DNA of 64,000 bases from Limnohabitans sp. 2KL-1 (GCF_003063435.1 NZ_NESL01000001.1:372001-436000), one strand, 5' to 3'. Shown: positions 16,725 through 28,070, counted from the stretch's first letter. The notes: generated by a model not told the origin, from the sequence alone. Program-made: numbers and translations.

Positions 16725-17882
16725 ATGAAGAGCTTTTTTAAAAATCTGGTGGCCATTTTGTCCCTGGCAACCATTTTGGGGGTCCAGGCCCAAATGCCGC
16801 ATCCACCGGAAATGGCCGTCAAAGCCTATTTGTTGATGGACGTGACGGCCAATCAGGTGCTGGCGGCCAAAGATCCCGACATGGCCGTAGAGCCTGCATC
16901 GCTGACCAAGTTGATGACTGCCTACTTGGTGTTTGATGCCTTGAAGAGTCGCAAACTCGACCTCAAACAAACCTTGGCGGTGTCTGAGCGTGCCTGGAAA
17001 ATGCCGGGTTCGCGCATGTTCATTGACCCCAAGATGAAGGTGCCCGTGGAAGACCTGATCAAGGGCATGATTGTGCAATCGGGCAATGACGCGACCGTGG
17101 CGTTGGCTGAAGGGGTGGGCGGCACGGTCGAGCGCTTTGTTCAGCTCATGAATGATCAAGCCAAGATGTTGGGCATGAACAACACGGCCTATAAAAACCC
17201 CGAGGGTTTGACCGTGCCCGGTCATACGACAACGGCACGTGATTTGGCCTTGCTGGCCACACGATTGATGCGCGACTTCCCGGATTATGTGCCTTACTAC
17301 GCGATCAAGAAGTTCCGTTATGCCGGTACGCCTGCCGCCAACGATACCAACCGAAATCTGTTGTTGTTTCGCGATCCCACCGTCGATGGTCTGAAAACAG
17401 GACATACCCAAGCGGCCGGGTATTGCCTGGTGGCCTCCGCCAAGCGTGAGTTTCCCAACGTCGGTACGCGACGATTGTTGAGCGTGGTTTTGGGTGCTGA
17501 GAGTGAAAATGCCCGTGCCAACGAAAGCCAAAAACTGCTCAACTGGGGTTACACCGCATTTGATGCGGTCAAATTGTTCGAGGCCAATCAGGCCATCGTC
17601 ACACCGCCTGTCTGGAAAGGTCAGTCTGCGGTACTCAAACTTGGGTCGGTGCGCCCTCTTGTGGTGGCTGTGCCTGCGGGCAGTGTGGCTCAACTCAAAA
17701 CGCAGGTGCTGCGCCCAGATCCGCTGGTGGCCCCTTTCAACAAGGGCCAAGTCGTTGGCAGTTTGAAAGTGCTTCAAGGCGAGCAAGCTTTGTTTGAGGT
17801 GCCTTTGATGGTGCTGGAGTCGGTGGAGCAAGCTGGCGTTTTGGGTCGTGCCTGGGATGCTTTGCGCCTGTGGATCAAGTGA
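16725..17882 (+). CDS. dacC: D-alanyl-D-alanine carboxypeptidase (PBP5/6 type)
   Basis: 385 aa. Periplasmic low-molecular-mass penicillin-binding protein that trims the terminal D-Ala of peptidoglycan pentapeptides. Signal peptide about 1-22 (KNLVAILSLATILGVQA). All three serine-peptidase motifs: SLTK (59-62), SGN (119-121), KTG (224-226), then the C-terminal PBP5 domain and an amphipathic end (RAWDALRLWIK) that would anchor it to the membrane. Start at 16725; an upstream in-frame ATG (16671) would bury the signal peptide. The dacA/dacC choice is by convention. Confidence 0.92.
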   Translation: MKSFFKNLVAILSLATILGVQAQMPHPPEMAVKAYLLMDVTANQVLAAKDPDMAVEPASLTKLMTAYLVFDALKSRKLDLKQTLAVSERAWKMPGSRMFIDPKMKVPVEDLIKGMIVQSGNDATVALAEGVGGTVERFVQLMNDQAKMLGMNNTAYKNPEGLTVPGHTTTARDLALLATRLMRDFPDYVPYYAIKKFRYAGTPAANDTNRNLLLFRDPTVDGLKTGHTQAAGYCLVASAKREFPNVGTRRLLSVVLGAESENARANESQKLLNWGYTAFDAVKLFEANQAIVTPPVWKGQSAVLKLGSVRPLVVAVPAGSVAQLKTQVLRPDPLVAPFNKGQVVGSLKVLQGEQALFEVPLMVLESVEQAGVLGRAWDALRLWIK

Positions 17883-17917
17883 AGGCCCGGTTGGAATTTC
17901 GCCAAACTGTGGGTAAC

Positions 17918-17946
17918 TTGCCACAAGCCCGTCAGCCGGTTATACT
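17918..17946 (+). promoter_or_regulatory. str operon promoter (rpsL)
   Basis: TTGCCA (17918-17923), 17-base spacer, TATACT (17941-17946), 72 bases before rpsL. Near-consensus sigma70 promoter, as expected for ribosomal genes. Its spacer and -10 box lie inside the dacC terminator hairpin. Confidence 0.75.
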
Positions 17947-17957
17947 GGCGGGCTTTT
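17926..17957 (+). terminator. dacC terminator hairpin overlapping the rpsL promoter
   Basis: AGCCCGTCAG (17926-17935), nine-base loop, CTGGCGGGCT (17945-17954), then TTTT to 17957. Ten pairs with one T-G. Forty-three bases after the dacC stop. The T run is short, so termination may be partial and dacC transcripts could feed the str operon. Confidence 0.6.
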
Positions 17958-18018
17958 CCGCTTTTGGGGCGGGGAAGTTTCTTTTGTCTAAATTCAACGT
18001 TTAGGGACGTTACAAACA

Positions 18019-18396
18019 ATGCCAACCATCAATCAATTGGTGCGTCAGGGGCGCGAGGTCGAAACGATCAAGTCCAAAAGCCCTGCGATGCAAAACTCTC
18101 CACAGCGTCGTGGTGTCTGCACCCGTGTGTACACCACAACGCCTAAAAAGCCTAACTCCGCTCTGCGTAAAGTTGCCAAAGTGCGCTTGACCAACGGTTT
18201 TGAGGTCATCTCCTACATCGGCGGTGAAGGCCACAACCTGCAAGAACACTCTGTTGTTCTGGTGCGCGGTGGTCGTGTCAAGGACTTGCCAGGTGTGCGT
18301 TACCACATCGTGCGCGGTTCTTTGGACTTGCAAGGCGTGAAAGACCGCAAGCAGTCGCGCTCCAAGTACGGTGCGAAGAAGCCAAAGGCCAAGTAA
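18019..18396 (+). CDS. rpsL: 30S ribosomal protein S12
   Basis: 125 aa. Decoding-centre protein. Intact family sequence: [11 protein letters not shown] start, [18 protein letters not shown] and the [10 protein letters not shown] box. Lys43 and Lys88, the usual streptomycin-resistance positions, are the sensitive-type residues. First gene of the str operon, behind a strong promoter. Confidence 0.98.
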
Positions 18397-18559
18397 ACCC
18401 TTACGGGTTGAAATTTCGGTGCTGTTTCCCGCGTGGCGCGGTGATTCAGCGAAGTGACCCCAAGCCCGGAATTGTCCAGGTGGGTCGAGTAAGTGAGTTG
18501 TTTTGAATAACGCTCGCGGTGTCTGAAAAGATGCCAACTGAAGCAATATGAGGTGAAAT

Positions 18560-19030
18560 ATGCCACGTCGTCGCGAAGTCCCTAAACGTGAAATCCTGCC
18601 GGATCCCAAGTTCGGTAATGTCGAGTTGTCCAAGTTCATGAACGTGATCATGGAAGGCGGCAAGAAAGCCGTCGCCGAGCGCATCATTTACGGTGCCCTC
18701 GAAAACATGGAAAAGAAGACAGGCAAAGACCCTGTGGAACTCTTCTCCATCGCCATCAACAACGTCAAACCCATGGTGGAAGTGAAATCCCGCCGCGTGG
18801 GTGGTGCGAACTACCAGGTGCCTGTTGAAGTGCGCCCTGTTCGTCGCTTGGCCCTGTCGATGCGCTGGATCAAAGAAGCCGCACGCAAGCGCGGTGAGAA
18901 GTCGATGGCCCTGCGTTTGGCCAACGAATTGCTCGAGGCCAACGAAGGCCGTGGTGGTGCCATGAAAAAGCGTGACGAAGTTCACCGCATGGCCGAAGCC
19001 AACAAGGCGTTCTCGCACTTCCGCTTCTGA
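18560..19030 (+). CDS. rpsG: 30S ribosomal protein S7
   Basis: 156 aa. Primary 16S rRNA binder that nucleates the 30S head. [19 protein letters not shown] start and the [13 protein letters not shown] core are typical. GAGGTGAA precedes the ATG. The rpsL-rpsG gap is unusually long (163 bases); in E. coli this intercistronic RNA is the S7 repressor site, so the same control is possible here but was not modelled. Confidence 0.98.
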   Translation: MPRRREVPKREILPDPKFGNVELSKFMNVIMEGGKKAVAERIIYGALENMEKKTGKDPVELFSIAINNVKPMVEVKSRRVGGANYQVPVEVRPVRRLALSMRWIKEAARKRGEKSMALRLANELLEANEGRGGAMKKRDEVHRMAEANKAFSHFRF

Positions 19031-19072
19031 TTCACAAGGACTTCACAAAGAAGTCCGACACTGTCAGAAGCC

Positions 19073-19103
19073 AGCCCGCTGGCCCCACAAGGGGTGGCGG
19101 GCT
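19073..19103 (+). other. rpsG-fusA intercistronic hairpin
   Basis: AGCCCGCTG (19073-) pairs with the segment ending TGGCGGGCT (19103), with inner CCCC-ACAA-GGGG; about 13 pairs and one bulge. It is followed only by CTTTGG, so it looks more like an attenuator or RNA-processing site than a full terminator. Confidence 0.55.
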
Positions 19104-19129
19104 TTGGTACTTAATCATTGGAGAAATTT

Positions 19130-21232
19130 ATGGCTCGCATCACCCCCATCGAGCGTTATCGCAACATTGGTATTTCGGCGCACATTGACGCTGGCAAGAC
19201 CACCACGACCGAACGTATCTTGTTTTACACCGGCGTGAACCACAAGATTGGTGAAGTGCACGACGGCGCTGCCACCATGGACTGGATGGAGCAAGAGCAA
19301 GAGCGTGGCATCACGATCACTTCGGCTGCCACCACCTGCTTCTGGAAGGGCATGGACGGCTCTTTCGAAGACCACCGCATCAACATCATCGACACCCCCG
19401 GCCACGTCGACTTCACGATTGAAGTTGAGCGCTCCATGCGTGTTTTGGACGGCGCTTGCATGGTTTACTGTGCTGTGGGCGGCGTGCAGCCTCAGTCTGA
19501 AACCGTGTGGCGTCAGGCGAACAAGTACAAAGTGCCACGTCTGGCTTTTGTGAACAAGATGGACCGTACCGGTGCCAACTTCTTCAAAGTCGTGGAGCAG
19601 ATGAAGTTGCGCCTGAAGGCCAACCCAGTGCCAATCGTGATCCCAATCGGCGCTGAAGAAAACTTCACCGGCGTGGTCGATCTGCGCAAGATGAAAGCCA
19701 TCATCTGGGACGAAGCTTCCCAGGGCATGAAGTTCACCTTCGAAGAAATTCCCGCTGACTTGGTCGAGGTGGCCAAAGAGTGGCGCGAGAAGATGGTCGA
19801 AGCCGCTGCTGAGGCGTCTGAAGACCTGATGAACAAGTACCTCGAAGAAGGTGACTTGACCGAAGAAGAAATCACGCAAGGCCTGCGCATTCGCACCATC
19901 AACAGCGAAATCCAGCCCATGTTGTGCGGTACAGCGTTCAAGAACAAAGGCGTTCAGCGCATGCTGGATGCCGTGCTCGAGCTGATGCCTTCGCCTTTGG
20001 ACGTGAAAGCCATCAAGGGCTTTGACGAAGACGAAAAAGAAATCACCCGCAAGGCCGATGACAACGAGAAGTTCTCGGCATTGGCGTTCAAATTGATGAC
20101 CGATCCGTTCGTGGGTCAGCTGACTTTCGTGCGTGTTTACTCCGGCGTGCTGAAAAAAGGCGACACCGTGTTCAACTCGGTGCGTGGCAAGAAAGAGCGC
20201 ATTGGCCGTATCGTTCAGATGCACGCCAACAACCGTGAAGAAGTTGACGAGATCCGCGCCGGCGATATCGCCGCTTGCGTAGGCTTGAAAGACGTGACCA
20301 CCGGTGAAACCCTGTGCGATCCCAACGACGTGATCACTTTGGAGCGCATGGTGTTCCCTGACTCCGTGATCCGCCAAGCCGTTGAGCCTAAGACCAAAGC
20401 TGACCAGGAAAAAATGGGCATCGCTTTGTCCCGTTTGGCTGCCGAAGATCCATCGTTCCGCGTGCAAACCGACGAAGAGTCGGGCCAGACTATCATCGGT
20501 GGTCAGGGCGAATTGCACCTGGAAATCATCGTGGACCGCATGAAGCGTGAATTCGGTGTGGAAGCCAACGTCGGCAAGCCTCAAGTGGCTTACCGCGAAA
20601 CCATCCGCAAGACCGTGGACGAAGCCGAAGGCAAGTTCGTGCGCCAGTCCGGTGGTAAGGGTCAGTACGGCCACGTGGTTCTGAAGGTCGAGCCACAGGA
20701 GCCAGGCAAGGGCTTTGAGTTCGTTGACGCCATCAAGGGCGGTGTGGTTCCTCGCGAATACATCCCTGCAGTGGAAAAAGGCGTGATCGAAGCTTTGGGC
20801 CAAGGCGTGTTGGCAGGCTACCCCGTGGTCGACGTCAAAGTCACACTGCACTTCGGTTCGTACCACGATGTGGACTCGAACGAAATGGCCTTCAAGATGG
20901 CCGCCATCTTTGGTTTCAAAGAAGGTTGCCGCAAAGCCCAGCCCGTGATTCTGGAGCCGATGATGGCTGTGGAAGTTGAGACACCTGAAGACTACGCTGG
21001 TAACGTGATGGGCGACTTGTCCTCACGCCGTGGCATGGTCCAGGGCATGGACGACATGGTCGGTGGCGGCAAGGCCATCAAGGCCGAAGTGCCATTGTCC
21101 GAAATGTTCGGCTACTCGACCACATTGCGCTCCATGTCGCAAGGCCGTGCAACCTACACGATGGAATTCAAGCACTATGCGGAAGCTCCGCGTAACGTGG
21201 CGGAAGCCATTGTGGCCGCACGCGCCAAGTGA
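19130..21232 (+). CDS. fusA: Elongation factor G
   Basis: 700 aa translocase GTPase. G1 [12 protein letters not shown] (about 17-28), G3 DTPGHVDF, G4 NKMDRTG, followed by the domain II-V blocks ([34 protein letters not shown]). ATG 19130 with GGAG seven bases upstream is chosen over an in-frame TTG at 19118 that lies in front of the Shine-Dalgarno. Third gene of the str operon. Confidence 0.98.
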   Translation: MARITPIERYRNIGISAHIDAGKTTTTERILFYTGVNHKIGEVHDGAATMDWMEQEQERGITITSAATTCFWKGMDGSFEDHRINIIDTPGHVDFTIEVERSMRVLDGACMVYCAVGGVQPQSETVWRQANKYKVPRLAFVNKMDRTGANFFKVVEQMKLRLKANPVPIVIPIGAEENFTGVVDLRKMKAIIWDEASQGMKFTFEEIPADLVEVAKEWREKMVEAAAEASEDLMNKYLEEGDLTEEEITQGLRIRTINSEIQPMLCGTAFKNKGVQRMLDAVLELMPSPLDVKAIKGFDEDEKEITRKADDNEKFSALAFKLMTDPFVGQLTFVRVYSGVLKKGDTVFNSVRGKKERIGRIVQMHANNREEVDEIRAGDIAACVGLKDVTTGETLCDPNDVITLERMVFPDSVIRQAVEPKTKADQEKMGIALSRLAAEDPSFRVQTDEESGQTIIGGQGELHLEIIVDRMKREFGVEANVGKPQVAYRETIRKTVDEAEGKFVRQSGGKGQYGHVVLKVEPQEPGKGFEFVDAIKGGVVPREYIPAVEKGVIEALGQGVLAGYPVVDVKVTLHFGSYHDVDSNEMAFKMAAIFGFKEGCRKAQPVILEPMMAVEVETPEDYAGNVMGDLSSRRGMVQGMDDMVGGGKAIKAEVPLSEMFGYSTTLRSMSQGRATYTMEFKHYAEAPRNVAEAIVAARAK

Positions 21233-21240
21233 GCTTGTGC

Positions 21241-21300
21241 GTTAGGCGTGCTGCGTCCAGCGTGAATTCGTCGCTGAACTCCGGACGCTCAACGCCGAAC
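21241..21300 (+). other. fusA-tuf intercistronic long hairpin
   Basis: A nested symmetrical stem: GTTaGGCGT (21241-21249) with ACGCCgAAC (21292-21300), GCGTCC (21253-21258) with GGACGC (21283-21288), and AGCG (21259-21262) with CGCT (21272-21275). No T run follows. Starts nine bases after the fusA stop; could stabilise or process the mRNA so that tuf is expressed above fusA. Confidence 0.6.
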
Positions 21301-21412
21301 TGAAAAAAACTGTCTGCGATCAAGTGCCACTCTGTGCCCGTGCGGAGTGATCAAGCAACCTGATGCAAACATTAAACCAACACACGGGCATTGCTCTTTT
21401 TAAGGATGAAAA

Positions 21413-22603
<1,191 letters not shown>

Positions 22604-22621
22604 TTCTTTTGTGGATCGGTG

Positions 22622-22644
22622 GCGCAAAGGCCTAGCCTTTGCGC
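22622..22644 (+). other. tuf-rpsJ intercistronic perfect hairpin
   Basis: GCGCAAAGGC (22622-22631), CTA, GCCTTTGCGC (22635-22644): ten perfect pairs and a three-base loop, 18 bases after the tuf stop. No T run, so probably mRNA processing or 3'-end protection rather than termination. Confidence 0.6.
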
Positions 22645-22678
22645 TGCAGCAAGCAAACACTCACCACAAGGAATTGAC

Positions 22679-22993
22679 ATGTCATCCAAGCAAAAAATCC
22701 GCATTCGCCTGAAGGCGTTTGACTACAAATTGATCGACCAGTCCGCTGCCGAGATCGTTGACACTGCCAAGCGCACCGGCGCGATTGTCAAGGGCCCAGT
22801 GCCTTTGCCAACACGCATGAAGCGTTTTGACATCCTGCGTTCACCGCACGTCAACAAGACCAGCCGTGACCAGTTGGAAATCCGCACGCACCAGCGTTTG
22901 ATGGACATCGTGGACCCTACAGACAAAACTGTGGACGCCTTGATGAAACTCGATCTGCCCGCTGGCGTGGACGTCGAAATCAAGCTGCAGTGA
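22679..22993 (+). CDS. rpsJ: 30S ribosomal protein S10
   Basis: 104 aa. [17 protein letters not shown] start, [10 protein letters not shown] and [19 protein letters not shown] are diagnostic. AAGGAA lies just before the ATG at 22679. S10 is also NusE in antitermination. It directly follows tuf without a terminator and is cut off from rplC by a fresh promoter, so it reads as the tail of the str operon as much as the head of S10. Confidence 0.97.
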   Translation: MSSKQKIRIRLKAFDYKLIDQSAAEIVDTAKRTGAIVKGPVPLPTRMKRFDILRSPHVNKTSRDQLEIRTHQRLMDIVDPTDKTVDALMKLDLPAGVDVEIKLQ

Positions 22994-23045
22994 TGCGGTT
23001 TGGGGTGGCTGAAAGGCCATCCAAAAACTTGAAATAAGGCCTGAT

Positions 23046-23074
23046 TTGCCAGAAATGGCGAGTCGGGCTATAAT
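23046..23074 (+). promoter_or_regulatory. Strong promoter in front of rplC
   Basis: TTGCCA (23046-23051), 17-base spacer, perfect TATAAT (23069-23074). Predicted start at 23081-23082, which is the first base of the leader hairpin. This makes rplC-rpsQ independently transcribed from rpsJ. Confidence 0.8.
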
Positions 23075-23080
23075 TTCAGG

Positions 23081-23161
23081 CTCACCTCTTTTGGGGTGAG
23101 ATTTATTAACAGTCTTTCACACACCAAACGAGGCTGCCAATTGAAGTGGCCTCGGTGAAAG
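23081..23161 (+). promoter_or_regulatory. Structured 5' leader of the rplC-rpsQ operon
   Basis: Two stem-loops in the predicted 95-base untranslated leader. First: CTCACCTC-TTTT-GGGGTGAG (23081-23100). Second, nested: CTTTCAC (23114-23120) with GTGAAAG (23155-23161), enclosing CGAGGC (23129-23134) with GCCTCG (23149-23154), an eight-base internal bulge ACACCAAA and a 14-base loop. The second stem ends 14 bases before the rplC ATG. By analogy with E. coli, where L4 binds the S10-operon leader, this is a candidate L4-responsive element placed before rplC instead of rpsJ. Confidence 0.6.
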
Positions 23162-23175
23162 TTTTGGAGAAAACA

Positions 23176-23841
23176 ATGAGTCTGAGCAACTCCCTCGGGT
23201 TGCTGGGTCGCAAGGTGGGCATGATGCGTCTGTTCACTGATGATGGGGATTCCGTTCCTGTCACAGTGCTGGATGTGTCTAACAACCGCGTATCCCAGGT
23301 CAAAACCCAAGAGAACGATGGCTATGTCGCTTTGCAAGTGACATTTGGTGCCCGCAAGGCATCGCGCGTGACCAAGCCTATCGCTGGTCACTTGGCCAAA
23401 GCCGGTGTTGAAGCCGGTGAAATCATTCAAGAATTCCGCGTGACCGCCGACACGGCTGCCCAGTACGCCGCAGGCGCAACTGTGCCCGTGGCTGCCGTGT
23501 TTGCAGTGGGCCAGAAAGTGGACGTGCAAGGCACTTCCATTGGTAAAGGCTTCACCGGCACGATCAAGCGTCACAACTTCAAATCGCAGCGCGCATCGCA
23601 CGGTAACAGCCGTTCGCACAATGTGCCTGGTTCGATTTCGATGGCGCAGGATCCTGGCCGCGTGTTCCCTGGCAAAAAAATGTCGGGTCACCTCGGTGAT
23701 GTGACTTGCACCACCCAGAACCTGGCCGTCATCCGCGTTGACGAAGCCCGTGGCCTGTTGATGGTCAAGGGTGCCATTCCTGGTTCCAAAGGTGGTTTTG
23801 TGACCGTGCGTCCCGCCATCAAAGCTAAAGGAGCGATCTGA
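23176..23841 (+). CDS. rplC: 50S ribosomal protein L3
   Basis: 221 aa. [21 protein letters not shown] start; [30 protein letters not shown] and [12 protein letters not shown] are L3 marks, including the Gln that is methylated in E. coli L3. TTGGAG precedes ATG 23176; ten upstream in-frame codons contain leader hairpin sequence. Its TGA shares a base with the rplD ATG. Confidence 0.97.
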   Translation: MSLSNSLGLLGRKVGMMRLFTDDGDSVPVTVLDVSNNRVSQVKTQENDGYVALQVTFGARKASRVTKPIAGHLAKAGVEAGEIIQEFRVTADTAAQYAAGATVPVAAVFAVGQKVDVQGTSIGKGFTGTIKRHNFKSQRASHGNSRSHNVPGSISMAQDPGRVFPGKKMSGHLGDVTCTTQNLAVIRVDEARGLLMVKGAIPGSKGGFVTVRPAIKAKGAI

Positions 23842-24461
23842 TGCAGCTCGAACTCCTGAACGACCAAGGTCAAGCCGCTTCCAAAGTGGATGCGCCCGAA
23901 ACCGTGTTCGGTCGTGAATACAACGAAGCCCTGATCCACCAAATCGTGGTGGCTTATCAGGCAAACGCCCGTCAAGGCACCCGAGCCCAAAAGGACCGTG
24001 AACAAGTTCACCACTCCACCAAGAAGCCTTTTAAACAAAAAGGCACTGGTCGCGCTCGTGCTGGTATGACTTCCTCGCCTTTGTGGCGTGGCGGTGGTCG
24101 GATTTTCCCGAACATGCCCGACGAAAACTTCACCCAGAAGATCAACAAAAAGATGTACCGCGCCGGTATGGCTTCGATCTTCTCTCAGTTGGCTCGCGAA
24201 GGCCGTCTGGCTGTGGTGGATTCCTTCAAAGTCGAAACGCCTAAAACAAAGCAGCTCGCTGCCAAGTTCAAGGCCATGAGTCTCGACAACGTGCTGGTGA
24301 TCGCTGACGAAGTCGACGAGAACCTGTACCTGGCATCGCGCAACCTGATCAACATCCTGATTGTTGAGCCACGTTACGCCGATCCCGTGTCTTTGGTGAA
24401 CTTCAAGAAAGTCCTCGTGACCAAAGGTGCCATGGACAAACTCAAGGAGATGTTTGCATGA
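23841..24461 (+). CDS. rplD: 50S ribosomal protein L4
   Basis: 206 aa. [26 protein letters not shown] start and the [26 protein letters not shown] loop that reaches the exit tunnel. TGATG overlap with rplC. In E. coli L4 is the operon's autogenous repressor; the folded leader before rplC is the obvious candidate target here. Confidence 0.97.
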   Translation: MQLELLNDQGQAASKVDAPETVFGREYNEALIHQIVVAYQANARQGTRAQKDREQVHHSTKKPFKQKGTGRARAGMTSSPLWRGGGRIFPNMPDENFTQKINKKMYRAGMASIFSQLAREGRLAVVDSFKVETPKTKQLAAKFKAMSLDNVLVIADEVDENLYLASRNLINILIVEPRYADPVSLVNFKKVLVTKGAMDKLKEMFA

Positions 24462-24772
24462 GCGCCGTGAAGTTTGACGAAGGTCGTCTGATGTCCGTGC
24501 TGGTTGCGCCCATCGTGTCCGAAAAGGCCACCATGGTTGCAGAAAAATCCAACGCTGTGACATTCAAAGTGCTGCAGGACGCTACCAAGCCTGAAATCAA
24601 AGCCGCTGTGGAATTGATGTTCAAGGTCGAGGTCAAAGGCGTGTCTGTGGTGAATACCAAGGGCAAGACCAAGCGTTTTGGCAAGACCATCGGCCGTCGC
24701 GACAACATTCGCAAGGCTTATGTCACGCTGCAACCAGGTCAAGAGCTGAACCTGTCTGGGGAGGCTGCGTAA
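24458..24772 (+). CDS. rplW: 50S ribosomal protein L23
   Basis: 104 aa. Exit-site protein that docks trigger factor and [21 protein letters not shown] and the [17 protein letters not shown] loop are diagnostic. ATGA overlap of four bases with rplD. Confidence 0.97.
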   Translation: MSAVKFDEGRLMSVLVAPIVSEKATMVAEKSNAVTFKVLQDATKPEIKAAVELMFKVEVKGVSVVNTKGKTKRFGKTIGRRDNIRKAYVTLQPGQELNLSGEAA

Positions 24773-24774
24773 TC

Positions 24775-25599
24775 ATGGCTGTCATCAAGATCAAACCGAC
24801 ATCCCCAGGCCGTCGTGGCGTGGTGAAGGTCACCCGTGACCACCTGCACAAAGGTGAAGGCTACGCTCCGTTGCTGGAACCCCAGCACCAGAAGTCGGGC
24901 CGTAACAACAACGGTCACATCACAACTCGCCACAAAGGCGGTGGTCACAAGCACCACTACCGCGTGGTCGATTTCAAGCGCAACAAAGATGCAATCCCGG
25001 CGAAAGTCGAGCGCATTGAGTACGATCCAAACCGTACAGCGCACATTGCTTTGCTGTGCTACGCCGATGGCGAGCGCCGTTACATCATTGCCCCTCGTGG
25101 CATTGAAACCGGTGCAACCCTGTTGTCGGGCCCAGAGGCGCCAATCCGCGCTGGCAACACATTGCCTATCCGCAACATCCCAGTGGGTTCGACCATCCAT
25201 TGCATCGAGCTCAAGCCCGGTGCCGGTGCTCAGATCGCCCGTTCGGCTGGTGCTTCGGCAACGCTGCTGGCTCGTGAAGGCATCTACGCTCAAGTGCGTA
25301 TGCGCTCCGGTGAAGTTCGCAAGATCCACATCGAGTGCCGTGCAACCATCGGTGAAGTCGCCAACGAAGAACACAGCCTGCGCCAATTGGGCAAGGCCGG
25401 TGTCAAGCGCTGGATGGGTATCCGCCCGACCGTTCGTGGCGTGGCCATGAACCCTGTGGATCACCCGCACGGTGGTGGCGAAGGCCGTACCGGCGAAGGC
25501 CGTCATGCAGTAGACCCGTGGGGCAACCTCACCAAGGGCTACCGTACCCGTAACAACAAGCGCACACAGGTCATGATCGTGTCGCGTCGCAAGAAGTAA
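24775..25599 (+). CDS. rplB: 50S ribosomal protein L2
   Basis: 274 aa. Needed for subunit association and peptidyl transfer. [20 protein letters not shown] start, [19 protein letters not shown] and the C-terminal [20 protein letters not shown] with the functionally important His. Two bases after rplW. Confidence 0.98.
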   Translation: MAVIKIKPTSPGRRGVVKVTRDHLHKGEGYAPLLEPQHQKSGRNNNGHITTRHKGGGHKHHYRVVDFKRNKDAIPAKVERIEYDPNRTAHIALLCYADGERRYIIAPRGIETGATLLSGPEAPIRAGNTLPIRNIPVGSTIHCIELKPGAGAQIARSAGASATLLAREGIYAQVRMRSGEVRKIHIECRATIGEVANEEHSLRQLGKAGVKRWMGIRPTVRGVAMNPVDHPHGGGEGRTGEGRHAVDPWGNLTKGYRTRNNKRTQVMIVSRRKK

Positions 25600-25609
25600 G
25601 GGTTAGACA

Positions 25610-25888
25610 ATGACACGCTCTCTCAAAAAGGGTCCATTCGTTGACCACCATTTGTTGGCCAAGGTTGAAAAAGCCGTCGCCACCAAAGATAAAAAGCCCG
25701 TCAAGACATGGTCGCGTCGCTCCATGGTCCTGCCCGATTTCATCGGTCTGACCATCGCCGTTCACAACGGCAAGCAACACGTTCCTGTGTATGTGACCGA
25801 CCAGATGGTTGGCCACAAATTGGGCGAATTCGCACTGACCCGCACCTTCAAGGGTCACCCTGCGGACAAAAAAGTCCAGAAGAAATAA
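25610..25888 (+). CDS. rpsS: 30S ribosomal protein S19
   Basis: 92 aa. [38 protein letters not shown] and [15 protein letters not shown] cover the whole S19 family. Ten bases after rplB. Confidence 0.97.
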   Translation: MTRSLKKGPFVDHHLLAKVEKAVATKDKKPVKTWSRRSMVLPDFIGLTIAVHNGKQHVPVYVTDQMVGHKLGEFALTRTFKGHPADKKVQKK

Positions 25889-25897
25889 GGAAAGACC

Positions 25898-26227
25898 ATG
25901 GAAACACGTGCAGTCCTCCGGGGCGTCCGTTTGTCGGTCGATAAAGGCCGCCTGGTCGCCGATTTGATTCGCGGTAAAAAAGTGGATCAAGCTCTGAACA
26001 TCCTGACCTTCACGCAGAAAAAAGCTGCGGGCATCGTCAAGAAGGTTCTGGAGTCCGCCATCGCCAACGCTGAACACAACGACGGCGCCGACATCGACGA
26101 GTTGAAGGTGAAAACCATCTACGTCGAACAAGGCACTACGCTCAAGCGTTTCACCGCCCGCGCCAAAGGCCGTGGCAACCGCATCAGCAAGCCCACATGC
26201 CATGTGTATGTGACGGTCGGCAATTAA
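25898..26227 (+). CDS. rplV: 50S ribosomal protein L22
   Basis: 109 aa. [20 protein letters not shown] start and the C-terminal hairpin [21 protein letters not shown] that lines the exit tunnel (macrolide-resistance region, no deletion seen). AAGGAAAG precedes the ATG. Confidence 0.97.
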   Translation: METRAVLRGVRLSVDKGRLVADLIRGKKVDQALNILTFTQKKAAGIVKKVLESAIANAEHNDGADIDELKVKTIYVEQGTTLKRFTARAKGRGNRISKPTCHVYVTVGN

Positions 26228-26239
26228 TCAGGAAGAACT

Positions 26240-27118
26240 ATGGGACAGAAAATCCATCCTACCGGTTTCCGCCTGGCTGTTAGCCGTAACTGGGCAAGCC
26301 GCTGGTACGCGAGCAACAAAGACTTCGCCGGCATGCTGGCCGAAGACATCAAGGTGCGTGAGTACCTCAAGGCCAAGCTCAAGAACGCTGCGGTTTCCCG
26401 CGTGCTGATCGAGCGTCCTGCCAAGAGCGCCCGCATCACCATCTTCTCGGCTCGTCCGGGCGTGGTGATCGGCAAGAAAGGCGAAGACATCGAGTTGCTC
26501 AAGAAAGAACTCGCTGCTCGTCTGGGCGTGCCTGTCGCAGTCAACATCGAAGAAGTGCGCAAGCCTGAAATCGATGCCCAACTGATCGCAGACAGCATCA
26601 CGCAACAGCTCGAAAAGCGGATCATGTTCCGCCGCGCCATGAAGCGCGCCATGCAAAACGCCATGCGTCTGGGTGCCCAGGGCATCAAGATCATGTCGGC
26701 TGGCCGTCTGAACGGTATCGAAATTGCGCGTACCGAGTGGTATCGCGAAGGCCGTGTGCCATTGCACACCCTGCGCGCTGACATCGACTACGCCACTTCC
26801 GAAGCCAAGACCACCTACGGCATCATTGGTGTCAAGGTCTGGGTCTACAAAGGCGACACCTTGGGTCGCAACGATGCTCCTGCACTGGCCGAGCCACGTG
26901 CCGAAGAAGAGCGCCGCCCACGTGGTCCACGCCGTGATGCCCGTCCTGGTGATCGCCCAACAGGTGATCGTCGTGGTGGCCCACGTCGCCCCGCTGGCAC
27001 CAACACAGCCCCCACTGACGGTAGCGACAAGCCCGCCGGTGCAGGTGGTGATGCCAAACCCGCCGTTAAGCGCGTACGCACAGTCGCCGCGCCAGCTGCA
27101 GCAGCTGACGGTCAATAA
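26240..27118 (+). CDS. rpsC: 30S ribosomal protein S3 with long C-terminal tail
   Basis: 292 aa versus 233 in E. coli. Core: [25 protein letters not shown] domain [21 protein letters not shown], and [10 protein letters not shown]. After about residue 212 comes an extra 75-80-residue low-complexity tail ([18 protein letters not shown]..., then Ala/Pro/Lys-rich). S3 is part of the mRNA entry helicase; a basic disordered tail would extend at the entry. Similar tails occur in other Burkholderiales, from memory. Confidence 0.96.
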   Translation: MGQKIHPTGFRLAVSRNWASRWYASNKDFAGMLAEDIKVREYLKAKLKNAAVSRVLIERPAKSARITIFSARPGVVIGKKGEDIELLKKELAARLGVPVAVNIEEVRKPEIDAQLIADSITQQLEKRIMFRRAMKRAMQNAMRLGAQGIKIMSAGRLNGIEIARTEWYREGRVPLHTLRADIDYATSEAKTTYGIIGVKVWVYKGDTLGRNDAPALAEPRAEEERRPRGPRRDARPGDRPTGDRRGGPRRPAGTNTAPTDGSDKPAGAGGDAKPAVKRVRTVAAPAAAADGQ

Positions 27119-27129
27119 GGAGTAACAAC

Positions 27130-27546
27130 ATGCTGCAACCTGCTCGCAGAAAGTTCCGCAAGGAACAGAAAGGCCGTAACACCGGCGTCGCTACCCGTGG
27201 CAACACGGTGGCGTTCGGTGACTTCGGCCTGAAGTCCACAGATCGCGGTCGTTTGACGGCCCGCCAGATCGAAGCCGCACGCCGTGCGATTTCCCGTCAC
27301 GTCAAACGTGGTGGTCGCATCTGGATTCGTGTGTTCCCTGACAAGCCGATCTCCACGAAGCCTGCTGAAGTGCGTATGGGTAACGGTAAAGGCAACCCCG
27401 AGTACTACGTGGCCGAGATCCAACCCGGTAAGGTGCTCTACGAAATCGTAGGCGTGCCCGAAGAGTTGGCCCGCGAAGCCTTCAAATTGGCCGCTGCCAA
27501 GTTGCCCCTGCGTACCACTTTTGTGGCTCGCATGATTGGCCAATAA
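27130..27546 (+). CDS. rplP: 50S ribosomal protein L16
   Basis: 138 aa. [17 protein letters not shown] start, [19 protein letters not shown], and [19 protein letters not shown] with the Arg that is hydroxylated in E. coli. AAGGAG precedes the ATG. Confidence 0.97.
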   Translation: MLQPARRKFRKEQKGRNTGVATRGNTVAFGDFGLKSTDRGRLTARQIEAARRAISRHVKRGGRIWIRVFPDKPISTKPAEVRMGNGKGNPEYYVAEIQPGKVLYEIVGVPEELAREAFKLAAAKLPLRTTFVARMIGQ

Positions 27547-27563
27547 TTCAGGAGAAACAAGAA

Positions 27564-27758
27564 ATGAACGCTGCTGAATTGCGCCAAAAAGACGTTGCCG
27601 GTGTGAAAGATGAAATCAAAGCGCTGCAAAAAGCCCACTTTGGCCTTCGTATGCAAAAAGCCACGCAACAACTCGGCAACACCGGTACGTTGAGTCAGAC
27701 TCGCCGTGCCATCGCTCGTGCCAAAACCATCCTTGCCCAAAAGCAAGCCGCCAAGTAA
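27564..27758 (+). CDS. rpmC: 50S ribosomal protein L29
   Basis: 64 aa two-helix protein next to the tunnel exit. [22 protein letters not shown] and [16 protein letters not shown] are typical. CAGGAG precedes the ATG. Confidence 0.96.
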   Translation: MNAAELRQKDVAGVKDEIKALQKAHFGLRMQKATQQLGNTGTLSQTRRAIARAKTILAQKQAAK

Positions 27759-27767
27759 GGAGTGACC

Positions 27768-28037
27768 ATGACGGAAGCTAAAACATCCCTCAAGCGCACC
27801 TTGATTGGCAAGGTGGTCAGCGACAAGCGCGCCAAGACCGTGACCGTGTTGGTGGAGCGTCGTGTGAAACACGCGCTCTACGGCAAGATCGTGGCCAAGT
27901 CGAGCAAGTACCACGCGCACGACGAGACAGGTCAATACCACCTGGGCGACACCATCGAAATCACGGAAAGCCGTCCGATTTCGAAGACCAAAAACTGGGT
28001 GGCTACTCGCCTGGTTCAGAAAGCTGCAGCCGTCTAA
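27768..28037 (+). CDS. rpsQ: 30S ribosomal protein S17
   Basis: 89 aa. [27 protein letters not shown] and [25 protein letters not shown] are diagnostic OB-fold segments. AAGGAG five bases before ATG 27768; an in-frame GTG six bases earlier overlaps that site and is rejected. Last gene of the operon: a strong terminator follows instead of rplN. Confidence 0.97.
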   Translation: MTEAKTSLKRTLIGKVVSDKRAKTVTVLVERRVKHALYGKIVAKSSKYHAHDETGQYHLGDTIEITESRPISKTKNWVATRLVQKAAAV

Positions 28038-28070
28038 GCTCAAAAGCCTGACTTCTGCACACTTTCAAAA

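Noticed and set aside
19115..20866. Long open frame antisense to fusA (583 codons)
   Set aside because: Exact mirror of strongly biased fusA codons; low-complexity His/Phe/Val composition, no ribosome-binding site, no family motif.
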